Assembly (NCBI GenBank): GCA_902836505.1
Contig: CADFQU010000023.1
Location: 1 to 8,985 of the forward strand
Length of the DNA: 8,985 nt
Direction: 5' to 3'
Origin: Streptococcaceae bacterium
GTDB taxonomy: Bacteria > Bacillota > Bacilli > Lactobacillales > Streptococcaceae
How positions within the stretch are numbered: position 1 is the stretch's first letter; every line of letters starts with the position of its first letter. The position numbers were made by a program, and so were the translations under genes. Below, piece by piece: positions 1-4,902 of the stretch. The notes beneath the pieces were generated by a model. That model saw only the letters and a list, made by a program, of their open reading frames with translations. It had not been told where the DNA came from and searched no databases.

Positions 1-1
1 A

Positions 2-769
2 GACTTGGTCGATGACCTCTATCAGATCACTATTACCTGTGCGGAAGAAGGAAAGCTGGCCCAGCAGGCCCACGGAGATGAGCGCAATCTCTTACTTCTC
101 CAACCAAAAGAAACCAACGATGCCGGCTTCGCCATGACTTCCAGCTTTACCTCTATGCTCTTGACAGCCCTCTTGGTCTTTGACCCAAGTGGGGAAGAAA
201 TCAAGGAAAAACGAGTGGAAGAATTGATTCATCTGTCAGAGCAGGTCTTGGAGAAAGATCACGAGGTCAAGGAAGTTGTAGATTTAGACTTCGAGCGTGT
301 CATCTATCTAGGAGCAGGACCTTTCTTCGGGCTCGCTCATGAAGCCCAGCTCAAGATTTTAGAGTTAACAGCTGGGAAAATCGCGACCATGTATGAGAGC
401 CCTGTCGGCTTCCGTCACGGACCGAAATCCCTCATCAATGACCAGACACTGGTATTGGTTTTTGGATCCATTGATCCGTATACACGCCAGTACGATTTGG
501 ATTTGGTTGGAGAAGTGGCAGGAGATCAGATTGCCCGTCAAGTCGTCCTCTTGACCAACCAAGCTGCTGGAATTGAGCATGTACGTGAAGTGTTGGTAGC
601 ATCTTCAGCAGAGTCACTCGATATCTACCGTGCCTTCCCATACATTATCTACGGTCAATTGATTTCTCTCTTGACTTCGCTCAAGGTTCAAAATCGCCCA
701 GATACGCCATCACCAACTGGAACGGTCAACCGTGTCGTACAAGGAGTGGTGATTCACCCCTTTCACTAG
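2..769 (+). CDS. agaS: AgaS-family sugar-phosphate isomerase/deaminase, C-terminal part (5' truncated by window)
   Basis: The reading frame is already open at the window edge, so the TTG at base 5 is internal and not a start. 255 residues are visible; I recall streptococcal AgaS as close to 390 residues, so roughly the first third is missing. The visible part contains the end of one SIS (sugar isomerase) domain and a complete second one. The second carries the phosphosugar-binding stretch GAGPFFGLAHEAQLK (visible residues about 104-118) and ESPVGFRHGPKSL (about 132-144). AgaS proteins are cytoplasmic enzymes that isomerise and deaminate amino-sugar 6-phosphates such as galactosamine-6-phosphate delivered by a PTS. 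galM follows after 27 nt, which fits a sugar-utilisation operon. The family call is firm. The exact substrate is inferred from homology. Confidence 0.9.
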   Translation, partial: DLVDDLYQITITCAEEGKLAQQAHGDERNLLLLQPKETNDAGFAMTSSFTSMLLTALLVFDPSGEEIKEKRVEELIHLSEQVLEKDHEVKEVVDLDFERVIYLGAGPFFGLAHEAQLKILELTAGKIATMYESPVGFRHGPKSLINDQTLVLVFGSIDPYTRQYDLDLVGEVAGDQIARQVVLLTNQAAGIEHVREVLVASSAESLDIYRAFPYIIYGQLISLLTSLKVQNRPDTPSPTGTVNRVVQGVVIHPFH

Positions 770-796
770 AATGAACGATATTGGAGGAGACAACTT

Positions 797-1837
797 GTGA
801 AACACTATCAAAAATATCTATTTGGTCAATTAGATGGCCAAGATGTAGAAGCGTATCGCCTCGAGAATGACCTGGGGTATCAATTGTCTGTCATGACCTA
901 TGGAGCTACTATTCTAGAGTATGTGACACCAGACAAACAGGATCAATTCGCTAATATTGTATTGGGCTTTGACAATTTTGATGCCTATGTTGGCAATAGC
1001 CCCAAGTATGGAGCCAGTATTGGTCCAGTCGCTGGTCGGATCGCAGGTGCTAGCTTTGACCTCAATGGGAAAACCTATCACTTGGAAGTCAATAATGGTA
1101 CCAACTGCAACCACAGTGGATCGACAGGATGGGATAGTGCCTTGTTTAGCGTGGAGTCAGTGACGGACCAAGAAATCACTCTGTACACAGAGCGAGCAGA
1201 TGGCACCGGTGGTTTCCCTGGAAATCTCAAGATCTGGGTGACCTATGGTTTGACTGAAGCAGGGGAGCTGGAAATCAGCTACCGGGTAGAAACGGACCAA
1301 GACACCCTGGTCAATCCGACCAACCACAGCTATTTCAACCTATCAGGCAACTTTACCCAGCCCATTAATGACCATGTTTTTCAGATCAATCATCAGGGGC
1401 TTTACCCTATCCATCCAGATGGCGTCCCTCTTCACACCGTAGATAGAGAAAGTCCAATCGTTCAGCATCTCTACCAAGCTATGTTATTAGAGGATCTCTT
1501 CAAGGATCCTGATCCACAAATTCGGCTGGTAGAAGGCTTGGACCATCCTTTCTCTCTACCAGAAGGGCATGAAAATGCAGGCTTCCTCTACCATCAACCA
1601 TCTGGACGCTTTTTGACTTTCAAGTCAGAAGCCCCCGCCTTGGTGGTATATTCAGCCAATTTTGTAGATGAAGCCGTTCATCTTCAAGGAAAACCAATGG
1701 TTCAGCACAATGGATTGGCTCTCGAATTTCAAACAGTGCCAGATGCCATTCATAGTGACCAGGCTGAAAAAGTCCTCTTGAGAGCAGGGCAAGTCTTTAC
1801 CAGCAAGACCAGCTACCATGCCATCGCTAAAAAATAA
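797..1837 (+). CDS. galM: Aldose 1-epimerase (galactose mutarotase)
   Basis: 346 residues, the normal length for GalM, which interconverts the alpha and beta anomers of galactose or glucose in the cytoplasm and feeds the Leloir pathway. The expected active-site positions are present: R81 in GPVAGRIAG, H106 in NCNHSG, H177 in NPTNHSYFNLSG (catalytic acid), D249 in GLDHPF and E310 in LALEFQT (catalytic base). The start is GTG at 797, chosen because GGAGGAG (783-789) sits 7 nt upstream and the N-terminus MKHYQKYLFGQL looks natural for the family. It follows agaS by 27 nt with no terminator between them, so the two are probably co-transcribed. The only terminator candidate behind it is weak (T-run 1893-1898). 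Confidence 0.95.
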   Translation: MKHYQKYLFGQLDGQDVEAYRLENDLGYQLSVMTYGATILEYVTPDKQDQFANIVLGFDNFDAYVGNSPKYGASIGPVAGRIAGASFDLNGKTYHLEVNNGTNCNHSGSTGWDSALFSVESVTDQEITLYTERADGTGGFPGNLKIWVTYGLTEAGELEISYRVETDQDTLVNPTNHSYFNLSGNFTQPINDHVFQINHQGLYPIHPDGVPLHTVDRESPIVQHLYQAMLLEDLFKDPDPQIRLVEGLDHPFSLPEGHENAGFLYHQPSGRFLTFKSEAPALVVYSANFVDEAVHLQGKPMVQHNGLALEFQTVPDAIHSDQAEKVLLRAGQVFTSKTSYHAIAKK

Positions 1838-1921
1838 TGAGAAAAGGGTAGGCTCCAAACAAGGATGTAAAATTCTTGCTGAAGGCCTCCTATTTTTTAG
1901 AAAATAATTTTTAAAAATAAC
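1838..1921 (+). other. Intergenic tail of galM with a weak terminator candidate
   Basis: No gene is visible here. A run of six T (1893-1898) is preceded by GGCCTCCTA. The best upstream partners, around AGGCT at 1850-1854, give only a short stem with a G-U pair and a loop of about 30 nt. This could be a degenerate or inefficient galM terminator, but the structure is not convincing. Confidence 0.3.
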
Positions 1922-1954
1922 TATAAGGAAACTTTAAGCTTCCCGTCGTATACT
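1922..1954 (+). promoter_or_regulatory. CiaR-dependent promoter (CiaR box plus -10)
   Basis: A direct repeat TATAAG (1922-1927), GAAAC (1928-1932), TTTAAG (1933-1938) matches the known streptococcal CiaR box TTTAAG-N5-TTTAAG with one mismatch. The -10 hexamer TATACT (1949-1954) lies 10 nt downstream, so the box occupies the -35 region as in CiaR-activated promoters. There is no good standard -35, consistent with need for an activator. Expected transcription start is near 1961, exactly where the 5' stem of the csRNA begins. Confidence 0.85.
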
Positions 1955-1960
1955 AATACC

Positions 1961-2052
1961 ATCATCAAAGACCTCCTAACTTTGAATGATAAAACTCCTA
2001 AAACTTTTTCATAATAATCTCCCTATAAGAGCCACCAAAACCGGTGGCTTTT
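1961..2052 (+). ncRNA. csRNA (cia-dependent small RNA), ~92 nt
   Basis: This has the architecture of streptococcal csRNAs: a CiaR-box promoter, a 5' hairpin, an unstructured pyrimidine/A-rich linker and a terminator hairpin. The 5' hairpin pairs ATCATCAAAG (1961-1970) with CTTTGAATGAT (1980-1990), leaving one bulged A, and exposes the loop ACCTCCTAA with the anti-Shine-Dalgarno CCTCCT (1972-1977). The linker has two more anti-SD stretches, CTCCT (1995-1999) and TCTCCCT (2018-2024), the last preceded by the anti-start triplet CAT (2010-2012). It ends at the hairpin 2030-2049. From family knowledge, csRNAs base-pair with translation initiation regions and repress translation; comC is a known target in S. 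pneumoniae. Which csRNA number this is cannot be said. The ends are inferred, not measured. Confidence 0.88.
2030..2052 (+). terminator. Intrinsic terminator of the csRNA
   Basis: Perfect 7-bp stem AGCCACC (2030-2036) / GGTGGCT (2043-2049) with a 6-nt loop AAAACC, running into a short T tract (2049-2052). The opposite strand has no T tract after the hairpin, so it works for + strand transcription. Confidence 0.85.
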
Positions 2053-2054
2053 CT

Positions 2055-2104
2055 ATATCTCTTAATGAGGTGAACTCAAAGAGTTCAACCGAATTTAGAG
2101 ATAT
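2055..2104. repeat. Long imperfect inverted repeat, possibly a dispersed intergenic element
   Basis: The outer arms ATATCTCT (2055-2062) and AGAGATAT (2097-2104) are perfectly complementary. The inner arms GAACTC (2072-2077) and GAGTTC (2081-2086) close on a 3-nt loop AAA, with partial pairing (GGT/ACC) between. The whole 50 bases can fold into one hairpin immediately behind the csRNA terminator. It has no T tract, so it is not a second terminator in its own right. The following bases (about 2110-2137, GTTTGAGCGAAGCGAAAAC and beyond) look like repeat sequence rather than gene. Whether it is dispersed in the genome cannot be judged from one copy. Confidence 0.5.
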
Positions 2105-2282
2105 TGATGCAGTTTGAGCGAAGCGAAAACTACGTTCCTTATTATTATGGTGAAGGCAGTCCAATAGGGTCGCAGACGGAATACGATCCTTAAAAAGAAA
2201 CAAAGTATTTCAAGAAGGAAATCGGTTCCTAATACTAAACAATCAATAATTAGTAATATATGAAATAGAATATGATTTTAAA
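2105..2282. other. Gene-free AT-rich spacer upstream of ruvB
   Basis: I see no coding region, RNA gene or intact mobile element here. The only local structure is a small hairpin AGGAA (2216-2220) / TTCCT (2226-2230). The one open frame crossing it (minus strand, 2009-2203) runs into the csRNA and its terminator and has no supporting ribosome binding site. The stretch may be a relic of an inserted repeat or of a decayed gene, but nothing in it is recognisable. Confidence 0.5.
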
Positions 2283-2311
2283 TCAACAGGGGCATCATTT
2301 TTTGCTATAAT
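2283..2311 (+). promoter_or_regulatory. ruvB promoter, extended -10
   Basis: TGCTATAAT (2303-2311) is a perfect -10 with the TG extension. A modest -35 TCAACA (2283-2288, 4 of 6 matches) sits 17 nt upstream. The A of the ruvB ATG is only the 8th base after the -10, so transcription should start at G2317 or A2319. Confidence 0.85.
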
Positions 2312-2318
2312 AGACTGT

Positions 2319-3317
2319 ATGAGTAGAATTTTAGACAATGAAATCATGGGCGATGAAGAGGCTGTCGAACGGACGCTGCGCCCGCAATATTTACATGAAT
2401 ATATCGGCCAGGATAAGGTCAAGGACCAGCTAAAAATCTTTATTGAAGCGGCTAAGCTTCGGGATGAAGCGCTGGATCATGTCCTGCTTTTTGGCCCTCC
2501 AGGACTGGGGAAAACCACTATGGCTTTTGTTATTGCAAATGAACTGGGTGTCAATCTCAAGCAGACGTCCGGTCCTGTCATTGAAAAGGCTGGTGACTTG
2601 GTAGCCATCCTCAATGATCTAGAGCCAGGAGATGTCCTTTTTATCGATGAGATCCACCGTCTTCCCATGTCAGTTGAAGAAGTGCTCTACAGTGCTATGG
2701 AAGATTTTTACATCGATATCATGATTGGTGCTGGCGAGACTAGCCGGAGTGTCCATCTGGACCTTCCTCCCTTCACTCTGATTGGGGCGACGACTCGAGC
2801 GGGTATGCTGTCCAATCCCTTACGTGCTCGCTTTGGGATTACCGGACACATGGAATACTATGAGCAAGATGATCTGACAGAGATTGTCGAGCGGACCGCT
2901 GAGATCTTTGAGATGGAGATTACCCACGAGGCTGCCGAAGAGCTTTCTCTTCGTAGTCGGGGGACTCCTCGGATTGCCAACCGTTTGCTCAAACGGGTGC
3001 GCGATTTTGCCCAGATTATGGGCGATGGCTTGATTGATGAGACCATCACCGACAAGGCTCTCTCCATGCTGGATGTGGACCATGAAGGGCTGGACTATGT
3101 CGATCAAAAGATCCTGCGGACCATGATTGAGATGTACGGAGGTGGCCCGGTTGGCCTTGGGACCCTATCGGTCAATATTGCCGAAGAGTGCGAGACCGTA
3201 GAAGATATGTATGAGCCTTACTTGATTCAGAAAGGCTTTATCATGCGGACCCGGACAGGGCGCGTGGCAACCCGCAAGGCCTATGAACACCTAGGCTATC
3301 CCTACAATGGAGACTAG
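2319..3317 (+). CDS. ruvB: Holliday junction branch-migration DNA helicase RuvB
   Basis: 332 residues, full length. RuvB is the hexameric AAA+ motor that works with RuvA and RuvC to move and resolve Holliday junctions in recombination repair. Visible motifs: Walker A GPPGLGKT (59-66), Walker B with DEIH (110-113), sensor 1 GATTRAG (156-162), candidate arginine finger R171 in NPLRARFG, sensor 2 around R218 in [12 protein letters not shown], and the C-terminal winged-helix domain from about residue 255 ([32 protein letters not shown]). The ATG start gives the conserved N-terminus [14 protein letters not shown] but has no Shine-Dalgarno, and the promoter lies almost on top of it. Residue 291 is Cys where the family normally has Arg (EE-R-ET.ED). 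The next gene begins 6 nt after the stop, so the two are probably co-transcribed. Confidence 0.97.
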   Translation: MSRILDNEIMGDEEAVERTLRPQYLHEYIGQDKVKDQLKIFIEAAKLRDEALDHVLLFGPPGLGKTTMAFVIANELGVNLKQTSGPVIEKAGDLVAILNDLEPGDVLFIDEIHRLPMSVEEVLYSAMEDFYIDIMIGAGETSRSVHLDLPPFTLIGATTRAGMLSNPLRARFGITGHMEYYEQDDLTEIVERTAEIFEMEITHEAAEELSLRSRGTPRIANRLLKRVRDFAQIMGDGLIDETITDKALSMLDVDHEGLDYVDQKILRTMIEMYGGGPVGLGTLSVNIAEECETVEDMYEPYLIQKGFIMRTRTGRVATRKAYEHLGYPYNGD

Positions 3318-3323
3318 CAGAAG

Positions 3324-3890
3324 ATGCTGACGGAAGAAACGATCGTAGAACAAATCCAAGCGGATCCGGAGATGATGGCGGTCTTGGCCATTATTCGGGA
3401 TCTCAACTTGGCAGATGCTTGGTTAGTAGCTGGTGCGGTACGAAATTTTATCTGGAACCAGCTTTCTGGAAGACCAGGGTTTGATGCGACAACGGATCTG
3501 GATCTGGTCTTTTATGACCCCGCGATTAGCTATGAGGAGACGCAGCAGATTGAGCAGGAATTAAAGAAGGTCTATCCCCAATACGCTTGGGAAGTGAAGA
3601 ATCAAGTCTACATGCACCAGCATAGCCCGGGGACGGCCCTTTATCGCAGTGCTTGTGATGCGGTTTCTAAATACCCTGAGCAGTGTACGGCTCTTGCGGT
3701 TCGCTTAAGGGAAGATGGTCAGTTGGAGCTCTTTCTCCCCTATGGGACCAAGGATATCGAAGACTTCATCGTTCAGCCGACTCCTCATTTTTTAGCCAGC
3801 CCCGAGCGTTTGGCAGTTTATACAGAACGCATGAAAAAGAAAAATTGGAAACGAAAATGGCCATCCCTTCAGATTATCCTGCCTGAATAA
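3324..3890 (+). CDS. Nucleotidyltransferase-family protein (DUF925/NTP_transf_6-like)
   Basis: 188 residues. The N-terminal half has the pattern of a minimal nucleotidyltransferase fold: WLVAGAVRN (33-41) as the nucleotide-binding glycine segment, then TTDLDLVFYD (56-65) with the paired acidic residues D58/D60 expected to bind metal. VKNQVYMH (91-98), the DAVSKYPE segment (112-119) and TALAVRL (122-128) are also typical of this uncharacterised family. No substrate is known to me, so none is assigned. The start ATG 3324 lies 6 nt after the ruvB stop. GGAG (3309-3312), inside the end of ruvB, is a possible ribosome binding site 11 nt upstream, suggesting translational coupling. The protein ends in a basic patch, KKKNWKRKW (171-179). 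A strong terminator follows directly. Confidence 0.85.
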   Translation: MLTEETIVEQIQADPEMMAVLAIIRDLNLADAWLVAGAVRNFIWNQLSGRPGFDATTDLDLVFYDPAISYEETQQIEQELKKVYPQYAWEVKNQVYMHQHSPGTALYRSACDAVSKYPEQCTALAVRLREDGQLELFLPYGTKDIEDFIVQPTPHFLASPERLAVYTERMKKKNWKRKWPSLQIILPE

Positions 3891-3896
3891 AAAAAG

Positions 3897-3932
3897 AAAG
3901 TCAGTCTACCTCAACGGTGGACAGGCTTTTTT
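3897..3932 (+). terminator. Intrinsic terminator of ruvB and the nucleotidyltransferase gene
   Basis: Stem GTCTACC (3904-3910) / GGTGGAC (3916-3922) with loop TCAAC, extended below an A-A mismatch by further pairs (3897-3902 with 3924-3929), followed by six T (3927-3932). It separates the ruvB unit from the phosphatase unit. Confidence 0.9.
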
Positions 3933-3982
3933 CGTCTTGCCTCAAAATTATAATTTTAGCAGATTATATTTTTCTTACATTC

Positions 3983-4003
3983 TGTTATAATAGAAAGGAG
4001 GTG
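3983..4003 (+). promoter_or_regulatory. Promoter and ribosome binding site of the phosphatase operon, tightly packed
   Basis: TGTTATAAT (3983-3991) is a perfect extended -10; no good -35 is visible. The Shine-Dalgarno AAAGGAGGTG (3994-4003) is a near-perfect complement of the 16S rRNA 3' end and lies 5 nt before the ATG at 4009. A start 6-7 nt after the -10 (3997-3998) would fall inside the SD, giving a leader of only about 11-12 nt. Confidence 0.85.
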
Positions 4004-4008
4004 CTGTC

Positions 4009-4431
4009 ATGAAAAAAATCGTATTTGTGTGTTTAGGAAATATTTGTCGAAGCCCCATGGCGGAGTTTGTGATGAAGGACTTGACCAACCAGTATGAGAT
4101 TGAAAGTCGTGCTACTTCTAACTGGGAGCATGGGAACCCTATTCACCAAGGGACTCAAAAGATTTTTCGTAGCCATGGCGTGCCCTATGATGCATCTAAA
4201 ACATCCCTTCAAATCAGTGACCAAGATTTTCATACCTTTGATCTGATCTTAGGAATGGATGAGAACAATGTGGCTGACATCAAACGAATGGCACCTCCTG
4301 GGACAGAGCACAAGATTCATCTCTTTGCAGGAGAAAGTGTCCCGGATCCATGGTACACAGGAGATTTCGAAGAGACCTATCGCCGTGTCCTAGCTGGTTG
4401 TCAAGAGTGGTTGGATCGATTAGAAGATTAG
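4009..4431 (+). CDS. Low-molecular-weight protein tyrosine phosphatase
   Basis: 140 residues. The N-terminal P-loop is CLGNICRS (C8 to S15), matching C-X5-R-S, with C8 as nucleophile and R14 binding phosphate. The general acid is D113 in VPDPWYTGDF, with the aromatic residues WY (115-116) after it as usual. These enzymes remove phosphate from tyrosine residues in the cytoplasm; streptococcal relatives have been linked to control of surface and virulence properties. The start is firm because of the strong Shine-Dalgarno. There is no terminator between it and the MORN gene (57-nt gap), so it probably leads a three-gene operon with the MORN protein and the acyltransferase. Confidence 0.95.
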   Translation: MKKIVFVCLGNICRSPMAEFVMKDLTNQYEIESRATSNWEHGNPIHQGTQKIFRSHGVPYDASKTSLQISDQDFHTFDLILGMDENNVADIKRMAPPGTEHKIHLFAGESVPDPWYTGDFEETYRRVLAGCQEWLDRLED

Positions 4432-4438
4432 TTTCGGA

Positions 4439-4461
4439 CGGGCTCCTGAAAGGAGTAACCG
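4439..4461 (+). other. Stem-loop between phosphatase and MORN genes, enclosing an SD-like AGGAG
   Basis: CTCCT (4443-4447) pairs with AGGAG (4451-4455) over a GAA loop, with an outer CGG/CCG pairing (4439-4441 with 4459-4461). No T tract follows, so it is not a terminator. The paired AGGAG is 33 nt from the next gene start and cannot serve as its normal ribosome binding site. A role in mRNA processing or stability is possible but unproven. Confidence 0.45.
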
Positions 4462-4488
4462 GCTGAAGATAAAAAGAATGTACAGAAT

Positions 4489-4902
4489 ATGGAAAAAATA
4501 AAAGAATTATATGAGACCTATAAGGTCTATGTTACGAGAGAGAATATTGAACGATTGTCCTTGGGGATTATTGTTCTGTCTGCTTTGTGGGTTTTTCTTT
4601 CCTCCATTCCTTTCGGAGGTGTGTTGACCCTCGATAAGGGAGCTATTCGCTACGACGGAAGTGTCGTCCGAGGCAAGATGAATGGCCAAGGGACGGTGAC
4701 CTTTGAAAACGGAGACACCTACAAGGGCAATTTTGTCAATGGGACTTTTAGTGGTCATGGAACCTTTACAGCCAAGGCTGGTTGGAAATATGAAGGTGAA
4801 TTTGTCAATGGCCAACCAGAAGGCCAGGGAACCTTGACGACAGAACAAAATGTCGTTTATAAAGGAACGTTTAAACAAGGAATTTATCAAAATGCGAATT
4901 AA
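4489..4902 (+). CDS. Small membrane-anchored MORN-repeat protein
   Basis: 137 residues. A short charged N-terminus (1-22) precedes one hydrophobic segment (about 24-41, LSLGIIVLSALWVFLSSI), probably a signal anchor. Three tandem 23-residue MORN repeats follow at about 55-77, 78-100 and 101-123, with a fourth partial one at 124-131. They share the Y-x-G-x-(F/V)-x-x-G-x-x-x-G-x-G-T pattern (YKGNFVNGTFSGHGT, YEGEFVNGQPEGQGT). MORN repeats form beta-hairpin rods that mediate protein or lipid contacts; no catalytic residues are apparent. The ATG has no clear Shine-Dalgarno, so the exact start is less sure than the gene. The end overlaps the acyltransferase start by 11 bp, which argues that the two products are made together and may work together. 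Confidence 0.85.
   Translation: MEKIKELYETYKVYVTRENIERLSLGIIVLSALWVFLSSIPFGGVLTLDKGAIRYDGSVVRGKMNGQGTVTFENGDTYKGNFVNGTFSGHGTFTAKAGWKYEGEFVNGQPEGQGTLTTEQNVVYKGTFKQGIYQNAN

Noticed and set aside
5..7. TTG as the start of the first gene
   Set aside because: The protein would lack a third of AgaS and the frame is open to the window edge; the gene is truncated, not short.
1922..1965. Minus-strand mini-ORF with AGGAGG and ATG-ATG start
   Set aside because: The SD and start appear only because the csRNA is the complement of a translation start region; the frame is about 14 codons and has no promoter evidence.
2009..2203. Minus-strand 64-codon ORF
   Set aside because: It runs antisense through the csRNA terminator and the hairpin element, lacks a ribosome binding site and resembles no known protein family; best explained as open frame in repeat-like DNA.
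3683..3886. + strand 67-codon ORF within the nucleotidyltransferase gene
   Set aside because: A frame shadow lying entirely inside a well-supported gene, without a ribosome binding site.
3944..3957. Perfect palindrome AAAATTATAATTTT upstream of the phosphatase gene
   Set aside because: Short and made only of A and T, so expected by chance in such a spacer; could be an operator but nothing supports it.
4655..4890. Tandem DNA repeats
   Set aside because: The ~69-bp periodicity reflects the 23-residue MORN repeats of the protein, not an independent DNA repeat or CRISPR array.
4850..4891. Longer start for the acyltransferase (14 extra residues)
   Set aside because: The extension lies wholly inside the MORN gene, is not family-like, and the ATG at 4892 has a nearby ribosome site and the conserved N-terminus.
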